Shown here: one piece after another, positions 36,161-44,319 of the stretch
Layout: every line of letters begins with the position of its first letter
How positions within the stretch are numbered: position 1 is the stretch's first letter
Source of the DNA: an uncultured Clostridia bacterium
GTDB taxonomy: Bacteria; Bacillota; Clostridia; TANB77; CAG-508
DNA length: 46,499 nt
Assembly (NCBI GenBank): GCA_947588885.1
Contig: CANQAH010000005.1
Coordinates: forward strand, 1 to 46,499
Reading direction: 5' to 3'
Position numbers and translations under genes: made by a program
Notes under the pieces: generated by a model
Databases searched by the model: none
The model's input: the letters and a program-made list of their open reading frames with translations, nothing else
Told to the model about the DNA's origin: nothing

Positions 36161-36654
36161 ATAAGCAGGAAATTAAAAAAAATCCTGCAAGTACACGCCC
36201 AGAAAGCATTGAAAAAATTAATAAGTTATTAGACGAATTAAGTGATACTGATAAGATAACAAAATCAGTTGATTCAAAACCACAAACTGTTGATGAAGTT
36301 GCCAACAAATGGGAAATAAACAAAAAGATAATGGAATTGTTTGAAGATAGAATGAAAAATGATTCAGAATTAAAAAAAGGTTATGCTAAAATTTTAATAG
36401 GTATTTTAATAGTACAATTACTAGCATTAAACACATGGTTTGGGTTAAAAGGTTTTAAAATAATTGATTTTGCCGATTCCACTTTTGATATTTTTATTAC
36501 TGGAGGAATTGCAGAAGTTTTTGCATTAGTTGGAATAATAGTAAGATATCTATTTAATGACAATTTATCAGATTTATTAAAATTGGTTATTAGGGTTACA
36601 AATATAAATTCTAATGTAAAAAATAAAAGTGATAAACACAAAGAAAAGAACTGA
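36157..36654 (+). CDS. Two-TM membrane protein coupled to the ImmA/IrrE protease
   Basis: 165 residues, not matched to a family I can name. Residues ~1-75 are charged and helical with a predicted coiled-coil tendency. TM helices lie at ~86-107 (ILIGILIVQLLALNTWFGL) and ~115-137 (ITGGIAEVFALVGIIVRYLF). A basic tail of ~25 residues follows. The start overlaps the protease stop by 4 bases. It could be the substrate, anchor or effector of the protease. The orientation (long cytosolic N-terminus, short loop) resembles small effectors of phage-defence modules, but no homology is claimed. Confidence 0.7.
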   Translation: MNKQEIKKNPASTRPESIEKINKLLDELSDTDKITKSVDSKPQTVDEVANKWEINKKIMELFEDRMKNDSELKKGYAKILIGILIVQLLALNTWFGLKGFKIIDFADSTFDIFITGGIAEVFALVGIIVRYLFNDNLSDLLKLVIRVTNINSNVKNKSDKHKEKN

Positions 36655-36656
36655 TA

Positions 36657-36881
36657 TTATGAAATACACCCTGAGTAGTAGGCCATAACTCTTTTTTATA
36701 TAATAGGAAAGTGCTGCATTTCCTATTATATAAAGGCTTCGCCAAAATTGCACACAAAGTTTTTTACAAAAATTTGGCGATTAGAACAAAGACGCGGACT
36801 TAGAAATGATATAAATAGCGAAAACGTTAATAATGTCCGCTTTGGTTATTATGGTCTACTAATCGGGGTGTATTTCATAAA
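36657..36881. repeat. Nested inverted repeat, locus 7: outer arms enclosing a full A-B-C element
   Basis: Outer arms (36657-36688 and 36848-36881) are imperfect inverted repeats sharing TTATGAAATACACCC and TAGTAGxCCATAA. Inside are module A, a near-perfect 36-bp palindrome (36697-36732); module B (36733-36781) with GGCTTCGCC, GCACACAAA and AAATTTGGCG; and module C from GCGGAC 36794-36799 to GTCCGC 36835-36840 with the type-ii interior. The left arm begins right after the upstream stop codon. It may be a MITE-like unit or a long terminator hairpin invaded by the repeat. Confidence 0.8.
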
Positions 36882-36992
36882 TAATCTCTGTTTTTTTGCA
36901 TGCTAATAAGAAAGTAAAAAATGTATTATTATATTGATTTTATTTTTTTTTATCTATAAAATATAATTGATATAATAATATAGGATGTAGAA

Positions 36993-37934
36993 ATGAAAGA
37001 AACAATAGATTTAATAAGCTCTATAATTGAATTAGTAAAATTGCTTGCATCAATAGGAATATTTAATTTTATAATGAATTTAATAATTCAAAATGAAGTA
37101 TTTGTACTTATTATATCTATCATGATTGCAGTTTTCATAATTACTATAAAAACTAATTTAAGGAGAAATAATCAACTGCAAACAGAAGTGGCAATGTACC
37201 AGAGAAAAATGTCTATTTGTGAAAATCAATTGTATTTTTCAATGGAAAATTCTTATAAGAGAAACGAAGATGCTTCTACGCTAAATACGATAGTAATGCG
37301 TGAATTAAAAGAATATGTAAATTCAATTGCACATATTTTAAGTAGATATGTAAAAGAAGAAATAACAGTATCTATTCGATTCTTCAAAAAAGTAGAAAAT
37401 CCAATAGTAGAATCTACATTAAACGTACTAGCATTTTCAGAAAATTGTGGTATTGATAGAGAAAAACTATTCAAAGATGAAAAGAATAACTCAAAAAAAG
37501 TTAAAGATAATACAGAATATGATTTGATTTTAAACAAAGATGCGCAAGGTGTAACAGACTATTTTTATGAATCAAATTTAAAAAAGTTAAATAAAAAAAT
37601 GCTAAAAATAGGGCATGGAGGATATAAAAATACAACTCCAAATTGGGAATTATACTATAATGGCAAAATTGTAGTTCCAATATGCATGGAAAATAAATTT
37701 TTATTTTTTAAAAAACAAAATAATGATATTGATATAGAAGGATTTTTATGTGCAGATGTAAAAAAGTCAGGTGCATTTTCAGATAAAAAGAAATATTTTT
37801 TATTGTACTTAATGGAAAGTTATGCAAATAAACTGTATATTATATTAAATAAGTATTCTTATTACTTAGATAATATATCGAAAGGAGTTACCCATGATAA
37901 AAATTTTCGCAGGAAAAAACAAAAAAATATTTGA
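36993..37934 (+). CDS. Membrane-anchored protein with GAF-like C-terminal domain
   Basis: 313 residues; AGGATG precedes the ATG. TM segments are at ~18-34 and ~36-53 (VFVLIISIMIAVFIITI), then a coiled-coil-like segment (~55-105). The C-terminal region (~115-295) has GAF-like features: HILSRYVKEEITVSIRFF, WELYYNGKIVVPICME, IEGFLCADVKKSGAFSD. These suggest a cytosolic small-molecule or signal sensor. No enzymatic domain is visible. A 54-residue ORF overlaps its 3' end. Its promoter is uncertain; TATAAT occurs at 36971-36976. Function unknown. Confidence 0.7.
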   Translation: MKETIDLISSIIELVKLLASIGIFNFIMNLIIQNEVFVLIISIMIAVFIITIKTNLRRNNQLQTEVAMYQRKMSICENQLYFSMENSYKRNEDASTLNTIVMRELKEYVNSIAHILSRYVKEEITVSIRFFKKVENPIVESTLNVLAFSENCGIDREKLFKDEKNNSKKVKDNTEYDLILNKDAQGVTDYFYESNLKKLNKKMLKIGHGGYKNTTPNWELYYNGKIVVPICMENKFLFFKKQNNDIDIEGFLCADVKKSGAFSDKKKYFLLYLMESYANKLYIILNKYSYYLDNISKGVTHDKNFRRKKQKNI

Positions 37935-38058
37935 GCATGTGATAAGACCAGATAAATGCTCTGAAATTCCAGAGTTAACAACTAAAAAAAGAAAATATGT
38001 TCCTACTCCAATATTTCCAAATAAAGAAATGATGGAAGATGCAATAAAACGAATATAA
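37894..38058 (+). CDS. Small protein (54 aa) overlapping the GAF-like gene
   Basis: ATG 37894 has AAAGGAG 6 bases upstream, one of the best ribosome binding sites in the area, and overlaps the preceding gene by 41 bases in another frame. It begins MIKIFAGKNKKIFEH and is basic (Lys/Arg-rich) with RPDKCSEIP and KKRKYVPTPIFP; no TM segment or known motif. The strong site and overlap suggest translational coupling and a shared job with the upstream membrane protein. Confidence 0.6.
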   Translation: MIKIFAGKNKKIFEHVIRPDKCSEIPELTTKKRKYVPTPIFPNKEMMEDAIKRI

Positions 38059-38121
38059 AATAAAAAAGAACTTTATGAGAAGATTGTAAAAGATATAAAA
38101 ATATTAAAGACTAATCAAAAA

Positions 38122-38180
38122 AAGAAGCTATATTTGAAGTGAACTAATTTGAGTTTACATCAATATTATTGCTTCTTTTT
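38122..38180 (+). terminator. Long-stem terminator after the 54-aa ORF
   Basis: AGAAGC / GCTTCT at the base, continuing as an imperfect stem (ATATTTGAAGTGAAC against GTTTACATCAATAT), then TTTTT. Confidence 0.65.
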
Positions 38181-38236
38181 ATATTGTATTATATATAAAA
38201 TGTCTTGATAATATTTAGCGAGAAACAAATTTAATA

Positions 38237-38266
38237 TTGACATTTCCGTATATATTAAGGTATAAT
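38237..38266 (+). promoter_or_regulatory. Consensus promoter of rpsU
   Basis: TTGACA - 18 bases - TATAAT, both hexamers perfect. Confidence 0.85.
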
Positions 38267-38278
38267 ATTTTACGTCAG

Positions 38279-38340
38279 AAGGTTACATAGCCAACTGAAA
38301 AGAGAAAAGTTAAATCCCACAAGATGATTTAAGCTTCGGA
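38279..38340 (+). promoter_or_regulatory. Hairpin-rich rpsU leader
   Basis: The ~80-base leader can form TTAAATC (38310-38316) with GATTTAA (38326-38332) and, upstream, AACT with AGTT around an A/G loop. The hairpins are seen; autoregulation by S21 is only a guess. Ends in GGAAGGAGGGAG. Confidence 0.35.
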
Positions 38341-38354
38341 AGGAGGGAGATAAA

Positions 38355-38525
38355 ATGTCAGAGATTAAAGTTAATAATGGTAATATAGAAGATGCTCTAA
38401 AAAGATTTAAAAGACAATGTGCTAGAAATGGAGTTATACAAGAAGTCAGAAAAAGAGAGCATTATGAAAAACCAAGCGTAAGAAGAAAGAAAAAATCAGA
38501 GGCTGCAAGAAAAAGAAAATTTTAA
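38355..38525 (+). CDS. rpsU: 30S ribosomal protein bS21
   Basis: 56 residues: [20 protein letters not shown], then [16 protein letters not shown] and a basic C-terminus typical of bS21, which helps mRNA selection on the 30S platform. GGAGGGAG precedes the ATG by 6 bases. Its strong promoter, terminator and adjacency to yqeY match the Bacillus order. Confidence 0.96.
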   Translation: MSEIKVNNGNIEDALKRFKRQCARNGVIQEVRKREHYEKPSVRRKKKSEAARKRKF

Positions 38526-38534
38526 TTTGTAATG

Positions 38535-38566
38535 AGAGAAGATACAAAAAAGTATCTTCTTTTTTT
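38535..38566 (+). terminator. Terminator of rpsU
   Basis: AGAAGATAC / GTATCTTCT with a 6-base loop and T run. Confidence 0.9.
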
Positions 38567-38620
38567 ATATAATAGGAAAGTGCTTTCCTATTATATAAAA
38601 AAGCTTCACCCAATTTGCCA
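38566..38620 (+). repeat. Modular palindromic repeat, locus 8 (A plus partial B)
   Basis: A is a perfect 32-bp palindrome (38566-38597) with arms TATATAATAGGAAAG and CTTTCCTATTATATA. It is followed by AAGCTTCACCCAATTTGCCA, a shortened B module. No C module. It abuts the rpsU terminator. Confidence 0.8.
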
Positions 38621-38746
38621 TAATAAAAAAATGCATTTTATATCTCATTATATTTATACTAAGCAATTAAATTTAAATGCTTATATGAACAAGCTTGTTT
38701 AAAGAGTATAAATGTGATAATATTTTAAAAGATAAGGAGTGGTATT

Positions 38747-39184
38747 ATGAAAGAAAAATTATTAAATGACTTAAAAGAAGCAATGAAGGAAAAAAATGAA
38801 ATAAAGAAAAATGCAATTCAAATGGTAAGAGCAGGAATTTTACAAATAGAAAAAGATAAAGGAATTGAACTTGACGACAATCAAATAATCGAATTAATTG
38901 CAAAGGAAGTCAAAAAAAGAAAAGATTCACTTTCTGATTATGAACGTGGAGGAAGAGAAGATCTAGTAAATCAAATTAAAGAAGAAATTAATTATTTGGA
39001 AATATATTTGCCAAAACAATTATCTAAAGAAGAACTTGTTCCAATAATCAAAAACATAATTGAAAAGACTGGTGCTACATCAATAAAAGATATGGGAACA
39101 GTTATGAAAGAAGCTAAATCAGAAATTGGAGCTTCTGCAGATGGTAAAACAATAAATGAAGTAGTAAAATCATTACTAAATTAG
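38747..39184 (+). CDS. yqeY: GatB/YqeY domain-containing protein
   Basis: 145 residues, the full length of the stand-alone YqeY family (LLNDLKEAMKEKNEIKKNAI, VKKRKDSLSDYERGGREDLV, EEINYLEIYLPKQLS, GTVMKEAKSEIGASADGK). It shares the helical tail domain of GatB, which recognises tRNA in amidotransferases; its role alone is not settled. AAGGAG is 9 bases before the ATG. Commonly found after rpsU. Confidence 0.93.
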   Translation: MKEKLLNDLKEAMKEKNEIKKNAIQMVRAGILQIEKDKGIELDDNQIIELIAKEVKKRKDSLSDYERGGREDLVNQIKEEINYLEIYLPKQLSKEELVPIIKNIIEKTGATSIKDMGTVMKEAKSEIGASADGKTINEVVKSLLN

Positions 39185-39231
39185 AATAAATTAAAGAAAA
39201 AATCAAATACTAAATAAAAAGGAGATACTTA

Positions 39232-40509
39232 GTGAATTATATAAAAGAAAAAATTAAAGATGGAGTAAATCTCCATCTTATTATTAACAATAATTTTAAA
39301 ACTGATTTAACTGTTTTCTTTTTAACAGTACCACTTGAAAAAGAAACAGTAACTAAAAATGCATTAATACCAGAGGTTTTACGAAGTGGATGCAAAAAAT
39401 ATGAAAACTATAAAAAGATAGTTGAAGAGCTAGAAATGATGTATGGAGCCTCATTTAATTATGGTGTTGACAAAGAGGGAGATAATTTAATATTAAAATT
39501 TTATATTGAAAGTATAAATGATCAATTTTTGCCAAAGAAAAACGAAAACATAAATAAAGCTATAGAAATACTAACACAAATTATATTTAATCCATTAGCA
39601 GACGGAAAATTTAAGAAAGAATATGTAAATATAGAAAAACAAAATTTGGAATTATTAATAGACTCGCAAAAAGACGATAAAGATGCATATGCTTTTGACA
39701 AATGTATCAATATAATGTATGAAGACAAAGGTTTTGGTATAAGCAAATATGGCAAAAAAGAAGATTTACAAGATATAGATGAAATTAATTTATATGAACA
39801 TTACCAAAAATTAATAAATGAAGCTAAAATAGATATATTTATTAGCGGAAATTTTGAAAAAGAAAAAATTATGTCAGAAGTAAAATCAAATAAATTGATT
39901 CAAAGTATAAAAAATCGAGATGAAAAAATTAATACTAATTACTTTAAAAATGAAATAAAAGAAAAGATAAATACTCCAAATGAAAAAATAGAAAAAATGG
40001 AAGTAACACAAGGAAAATTAGTTATAGGACTTGATATTTTACCAAATGACATTGAAGATTATAGATTTATCGCTATATTATATAATGCAATTTTTGGCGA
40101 TGGAGTAAATTCAAAACTATTTCAAATTGTAAGAGAAAAAGAAAGTTTAGCATATACTGCAAAATCAATGTACATTGTAAAAAAGAACAATTTGTTTATT
40201 CGTTGTGGAATAGAGATAGAAAAATATCAAAAAACTGTGGAATTAATAAAGAAATTATTAGAAGATATGAAACAAGGAAAATTTACAGAAGAAGACTTAG
40301 ATAAAGCAAAAAAATATATTTTGGCTGGTATAGAGGCCATAGACGCAGAACAAGATACGCAGATAATATATATGTTTGGACAAGAATTATCAAAATTGCC
40401 ACTAACAGTAGAAGAATATAAAAATAACATTAAAAAGGTAACTAGAGAAGAAATTGAAAAGTTTGCAAATTTAATTCAAATTAATACAGTTTATTTTTTG
40501 AGAAATTAG
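39232..40509 (+). CDS. ymfF: M16-like protein YmfF (inactive pitrilysin-fold subunit)
   Basis: 425 residues; GTG start with AAAAGGAG upstream. M16 peptidase fold but lacking the HxxEH zinc motif in its N-terminal half; conserved blocks include EMMYGASFNYGVDKEGDNL and FGDGVNSKLFQIVREKESLAYTAKS. Pairs with the following gene; in B. subtilis ymfF and ymfH are linked to the 5-aminopentanol modification of elongation factor P. No efp gene is in the window, so the role here is inferred from family. Confidence 0.9.
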   Translation: MNYIKEKIKDGVNLHLIINNNFKTDLTVFFLTVPLEKETVTKNALIPEVLRSGCKKYENYKKIVEELEMMYGASFNYGVDKEGDNLILKFYIESINDQFLPKKNENINKAIEILTQIIFNPLADGKFKKEYVNIEKQNLELLIDSQKDDKDAYAFDKCINIMYEDKGFGISKYGKKEDLQDIDEINLYEHYQKLINEAKIDIFISGNFEKEKIMSEVKSNKLIQSIKNRDEKINTNYFKNEIKEKINTPNEKIEKMEVTQGKLVIGLDILPNDIEDYRFIAILYNAIFGDGVNSKLFQIVREKESLAYTAKSMYIVKKNNLFIRCGIEIEKYQKTVELIKKLLEDMKQGKFTEEDLDKAKKYILAGIEAIDAEQDTQIIYMFGQELSKLPLTVEEYKNNIKKVTREEIEKFANLIQINTVYFLRN

Positions 40510-40527
40510 TATTTTAGGGAGAAACGT

Positions 40528-41796
40528 ATGCAAATAATTGAAAATGATTTGATAAAAGAAAAAGTATATATAGAAAAGCTTGAGTCAGGAATTACTTTAA
40601 TGTGTATTCCAAAAGAAAAAGCTATAAAAAAATATGCAATCTGTGGAATTGGATTTGGAGCAAATGACAATCATTTTATAATTCCAAATGAAAACAGAGA
40701 AGTACAAAATCCTAATGGAGTGGCACATTTTCTTGAACATAAATTATTTGAACAGGAGAATGGAAAAAATAGTTTAGATGTTTTATCTTCTTTGGGAATT
40801 GATGCTAACGCATATACTACAAATGATCATACTGCGTATTTGTTTGAATGTACAGATAATTTTTATAAGGGATTAGATGAATTACTAAATTATGTACAAA
40901 ATCCATATTTTACAGATGAAAATATTGAAAAGGAAAAGGGAATAATTTCACAAGAAATAAATATGTATGATGATGAAAGCGAATGGAAAGTCTATTTAAA
41001 TGCAATGAAAGCTTTATATAAAAATAATCCAGTAAGAATAGATATAGCAGGTAGCGTTGAAAGTATTCAAAAAATTGCAAAAGAAACATTATATGATACT
41101 TATAATAATTTTTATGTACCATCAAATATGGTTATAGTAGTTACAGGAAATTTTAAGCCAGAGGAATTATTTGAAGAAATTAAAAAAAGATTAACAATAG
41201 AAAATAAAATACAAGGTAAAAAAATCGAAGTAGAAGAACCTACTCAGATTAATGAAAAACAAATAAATGAAAAAATGGATATATCTATACCAAGTTTTAT
41301 TTTTGCATTTAAAGTAAATCCAAAGGAAAAAGAAAAAATAAAAAGATCTATAGCTATAGAAGTATTATTAGAATTAATAATAGGAGCTAGTTCGGAATTA
41401 TTTGAGGAATTATATAATAATGGAGAAATATTTGAAGAAGCAGTTTCTACTTTTGAATGGAGTAAAGAATATGCGCATATTCTTATTGAAGGAAAAAGCA
41501 ATGACATAAACCAAGTTGAGGAAAAATTACTAAAAAAGATAAGAGAATTAAAAGAAAATGGAATAAATGAAAATGAATTCGAAAGGGCTAAAAGAAAAAT
41601 ATATGGAAACTATGTAAGAGAATTCAATGAAGTAAGTCAAGTATCACAACTTTTTATTTCAAATTATTTTAGACAAATAAATCCATTAGAGTATGTTGAA
41701 ATTTATAAAATTGTATCGAAAGAATATACAGAGAGTGTTTTAAAAGATTATTTTAAGGAAGAAAATATGATAAAATCGACAATTGAGCCATATTAA
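40528..41796 (+). CDS. ymfH: M16-like peptidase YmfH
   Basis: 422 residues, 18 bases after ymfF. GVAHFLEHKLFE contains the inverted zinc motif HxxEH (His-Phe-Leu-Glu-His), and the third-ligand region is EKEKGIISQEINMYDD. This is therefore the catalytic member of the pair. Cytosolic, no signal peptide. Weak GGGAG is 7 bases before the ATG. Confidence 0.92.
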   Translation: MQIIENDLIKEKVYIEKLESGITLMCIPKEKAIKKYAICGIGFGANDNHFIIPNENREVQNPNGVAHFLEHKLFEQENGKNSLDVLSSLGIDANAYTTNDHTAYLFECTDNFYKGLDELLNYVQNPYFTDENIEKEKGIISQEINMYDDESEWKVYLNAMKALYKNNPVRIDIAGSVESIQKIAKETLYDTYNNFYVPSNMVIVVTGNFKPEELFEEIKKRLTIENKIQGKKIEVEEPTQINEKQINEKMDISIPSFIFAFKVNPKEKEKIKRSIAIEVLLELIIGASSELFEELYNNGEIFEEAVSTFEWSKEYAHILIEGKSNDINQVEEKLLKKIRELKENGINENEFERAKRKIYGNYVREFNEVSQVSQLFISNYFRQINPLEYVEIYKIVSKEYTESVLKDYFKEENMIKSTIEPY

Positions 41797-41884
41797 TTTG
41801 ACGAAATTAGTAATAAATAAACAAAAAACACAGTAAAATAGGGGAAAAAGGCACACGATTATCAATGAAAAGAGACGAATTTAG

Positions 41885-41913
41885 TTGACGAGAATGTAAA
41901 AATATGGTATTTT
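41885..41913 (+). promoter_or_regulatory. Promoter of the Spo0E-like gene
   Basis: TTGACG - 17 bases - TATTTT. About 80 bases upstream, TGACGAA (41799-41805) matches the Spo0A-box core TGNCGAA; by itself this short match is weak evidence. Confidence 0.5.
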
Positions 41914-41959
41914 AAAATAAATTAATAATTACTTTTGTAGAATAAAAGGAGAGATTACC

Positions 41960-42097
41960 TTGATAAATGAAAAAATTTGTATATTAAGAGAAAAATTAAA
42001 CCAAAGTATACAAAATGGAGAAGAATACGAAGTAATATATGAAATAAGTATCGAATTAGACAAATTAATAGCTGAATATTATAAAAATGTAGAATAA
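41960..42097 (+). CDS. Spo0E-like aspartyl-phosphate phosphatase (45 aa)
   Basis: TTG start with AAAGGAGAG 6 bases upstream, 45 residues. LREKLNQSIQNGEEYEVIYE followed by ISIELDKLIAEYY matches the Spo0E family, including the S-x-E-L-D motif that dephosphorylates Spo0A~P in Bacillus and is found across sporeformers. Two short helices, no other domain. Own promoter and terminator. It points to a sporulation phosphorelay in this organism. Confidence 0.82.
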   Translation: MINEKICILREKLNQSIQNGEEYEVIYEISIELDKLIAEYYKNVE

Positions 42098-42110
42098 AAT
42101 GTAATAATAT

Positions 42111-42142
42111 AAGGAATATGAATTAAAACATATTCCTTTTCT
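42111..42142 (+). terminator. Terminator of the Spo0E-like gene
   Basis: AAGGAATATG / CATATTCCTT with an 8-base loop, then TTCTTTTT. Confidence 0.85.
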
Positions 42143-42187
42143 TTTTATGGATTTATTGATATAATACAGCATAATAGGAGGAATAAT

Positions 42188-42826
42188 ATGTTTGAATTAG
42201 ATGGAATAAGTGTTTTAAAACACAGTAGTATAAAAATAAAAAAAGAAAAAGTTATATATATAGACCCATATAAAATTGATATTCCAGCACATGATGCTGA
42301 TTTAATATTATGTACACATTCTCATTTTGATCATTTTTCACCTGAAGATATAAAAGCTGTTGCTAATGAAAAGACAGTAATAATAACTACACCAGATTGT
42401 AAAGATGAAGTAGAAAATATAGGTTTTTTAGAAGAAAATGCATTATACACAAAGCCAGGAGATAAATTTGATTTTGAAGGAATTATAATTGAAGCTGTGC
42501 CTGCATATAACAGATTTAAAGAATTTCATCCAAAAGAAAAAGAATGGGTAGGTTATTTGATAACACTTGAAAATACTGTATACTATATTGCTGGGGACAC
42601 AGACAAAACAAAAGAAAATTCAAAAATCGAATGTGATGTAGCATTTTTACCGGTTGGAGGAATGTATACAATGAATTATACAGAAGCGGCTGCATTGTCA
42701 AATAAATTAAAACCTAAATATGTAATTCCTATTCACTATGGATCAGTAGTTGGAGAACCAGAATGTGGAATTTTATTTAAAGAATTAGCTGAAAATAAAG
42801 ATACAATTTGTGAAGTATACTATTAA
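42188..42826 (+). CDS. MBL-fold metallohydrolase (UlaG-like)
   Basis: 212 residues. CTHSHFDHFSPED is the HxHxDH metal motif; later AGDTD and PIHYGS complete the site. Length and spacing resemble UlaG-like lactonases and many uncharacterised paralogues, so substrate is unknown. AGGAGG is 7 bases before the ATG. Single-gene unit ending in a bidirectional terminator shared with the converging gene. Confidence 0.88.
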   Translation: MFELDGISVLKHSSIKIKKEKVIYIDPYKIDIPAHDADLILCTHSHFDHFSPEDIKAVANEKTVIITTPDCKDEVENIGFLEENALYTKPGDKFDFEGIIIEAVPAYNRFKEFHPKEKEWVGYLITLENTVYYIAGDTDKTKENSKIECDVAFLPVGGMYTMNYTEAAALSNKLKPKYVIPIHYGSVVGEPECGILFKELAENKDTICEVYY

Positions 42827-42830
42827 AAAA

Positions 42831-42861
42831 AAGAACCTAAATAAAATTTAGGTTCTTTTTT
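42831..42861. terminator. Bidirectional terminator between converging genes
   Basis: AAAGAACCTAAAT / ATTTAGGTTCTTT with A and T runs on both flanks. It overlaps the stop codon of the minus-strand gene. Confidence 0.85.
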
Positions 42862-43529
42862 ATTCCAAAATAGTAGTTCCAGAAGCACCATTACCAACGA
42901 CTTGAGTCATTAAGCTATTCCAAGTTATATTTCCTATTTTACCATCTTGAGATAGACCATTATTAGATTGAAATTGAATTGTTGCTTCACGTGTTTTTAC
43001 TCCAAAAATACCGTCTAAACCACCAGTGCCTAATCCTAAAGTATTTAAAGCATCTTGAGCAATTAAAACATAAATACCTCTACTTCCGAAACTGAGTTAA
43101 TGGATAGCCACTTGCAATCCATCTATCATCGAAATGCACCCAGCGGGGAGTGTCAACTTCAGGCTCGATGTATCTCCAGTAACCAGAGGCACGTGCTAAA
43201 TTTCTCATATAATCTCTTTTTTGAGAATTTAAATTCTGACCAACATCAAATGCAACACCAGCATAATGTTGAGACAAAATTCCATGACCACCTTCCCAGC
43301 ATCTTTTAAAAGCAAAACCAACAAATATTGGAGCTCCATATAATGCTCTGAAATTATTCCAAGACTGCATAGTACGTTTATCTGTCCATAAAATTTGAGA
43401 CTTACTTGAACCTCTAAATTCATTTACAGTTAAAGTTCGATTAACATTATAAGGCATAGCTTCTTGTTCACCTTTATAGTAAGTTTCCATTCTATCTGTA
43501 CCATTATTATAAATAAGTATTTTTGCCAT
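42860..43529 (-). pseudogene. M15-type peptidase plus peptidoglycan-binding domain, split by a frameshift
   Basis: Start ATG 43529 with AAGGAGG upstream. The first 149 residues include HGILSQHYAGVAFDVGQN and WVHFDDR, the zinc-ligand pattern of M15 DD-carboxypeptidase-like enzymes. The frame then stops at 43080 (PLTQFRK). Shifting by one base near 43090 restores QFGSRGIYVLIAQDAL and a full peptidoglycan-binding domain (GLDGIFGVKTREATIQFQS, DGKIGNITWNSLM) to a stop at 42860. The total of 670 bases is one more than a multiple of three, consistent with one extra C in TTTCGGA. A mutation, an assembly error or, less likely, programmed frameshifting could explain it. Confidence 0.85.
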
Positions 43530-43585
43530 TTTAAACCTCCTTATTTATAATATTTTATGATGCAAGAATAAAATGGTTAAAAAAT

Positions 43586-43613
43586 ACTGCAAATTCAATT
43601 TGCAGTATAAGTA
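43586..43613 (-). terminator. Terminator of the membrane-anchored protein gene
   Basis: Perfect ATACTGCAAATT / AATTTGCAGTAT, followed on the minus strand by TTTTTT. Confidence 0.85.
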
Positions 43614-43624
43614 AATTAATATTA

Positions 43625-44137
43625 TTAATTTGAGTTTAGATTAACTTTATAAGCATATTGCAAAACTTCTTCAAGTTGATTTACAGAGATTCCATAAGAA
43701 TTTAACCATTTTTCTGCAGCATGTTTTTGAGCAGAACTGTCATGAGGAAAATTTCCAACCAAATGATAAGAAGTAGGAGTATTTTGATCTAAAGAAGAAT
43801 CACTAAAACTTAAACCAGTAAACTCCCTATGACTATAATTATAAGAATAATTTAGAGAAATATTTTCATTTTTCCCTGAACCATAAGCCCACACATTATA
43901 ATAATATTCATTTGAACCTACAGTAAATTTAAAACCATCTTCCACAAGCATATTATATATTTCTTCTGTTGTTGCATTTGAATTATCAACATATGCTTCA
44001 TTATTTACAGATTTTTTATTTTTAGATGAAATTATAAAAATTAAGGTTATAGAAATAGTAATTAATAAAATTATTAAAATAATTATAGAAATAATAAATC
44101 TTTTTTTTCTATTTTTATTTGGTATTTTTTCTTCCAT
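43625..44137 (-). CDS. Membrane-anchored extracytoplasmic protein of unknown function
   Basis: 170 residues from ATG 44137, chosen because GGGAGG lies 5-6 bases upstream. Basic N-terminus, a TM helix at ~15-42, then an outside domain rich in Asn, Ser and Tyr (YYYNVWAYGSGKNENISLNY, AAEKWLNSYGISVNQLEEVL). The last 40 residues look like a small helical hairpin. No family recognised. Its neighbours are cell-wall genes, hinting at envelope function. Confidence 0.65.
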   Translation of the reverse strand: MEEKIPNKNRKKRFIISIIILIILLITISITLIFIISSKNKKSVNNEAYVDNSNATTEEIYNMLVEDGFKFTVGSNEYYYNVWAYGSGKNENISLNYSYNYSHREFTGLSFSDSSLDQNTPTSYHLVGNFPHDSSAQKHAAEKWLNSYGISVNQLEEVLQYAYKVNLNSN

Positions 44138-44213
44138 TTTTTCCTCCCAATACATAGTATATTTTTAATTATAATAACATAAATTACTAAATATTCAATA
44201 TAAAAAATAAAAA

Positions 44214-44262
44214 TAAAAAAAGGAAAGACCCGTCCACTGAATTATCAGTAAACGGGTTTCCT
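44214..44262 (-). terminator. Strong terminator of the GC-rich membrane-protein gene
   Basis: On the minus strand GGAAACCCGTTTACTG pairs imperfectly with CAGTGGACGGGTCTTTCC around ATAATT, then a long T run. Confidence 0.85.
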
Positions 44263-44319
44263 ACCTCCAACCTAGAAAATACCACAGATCAGCCAATGTC
44301 CGCCTTGCACGCTACGATA

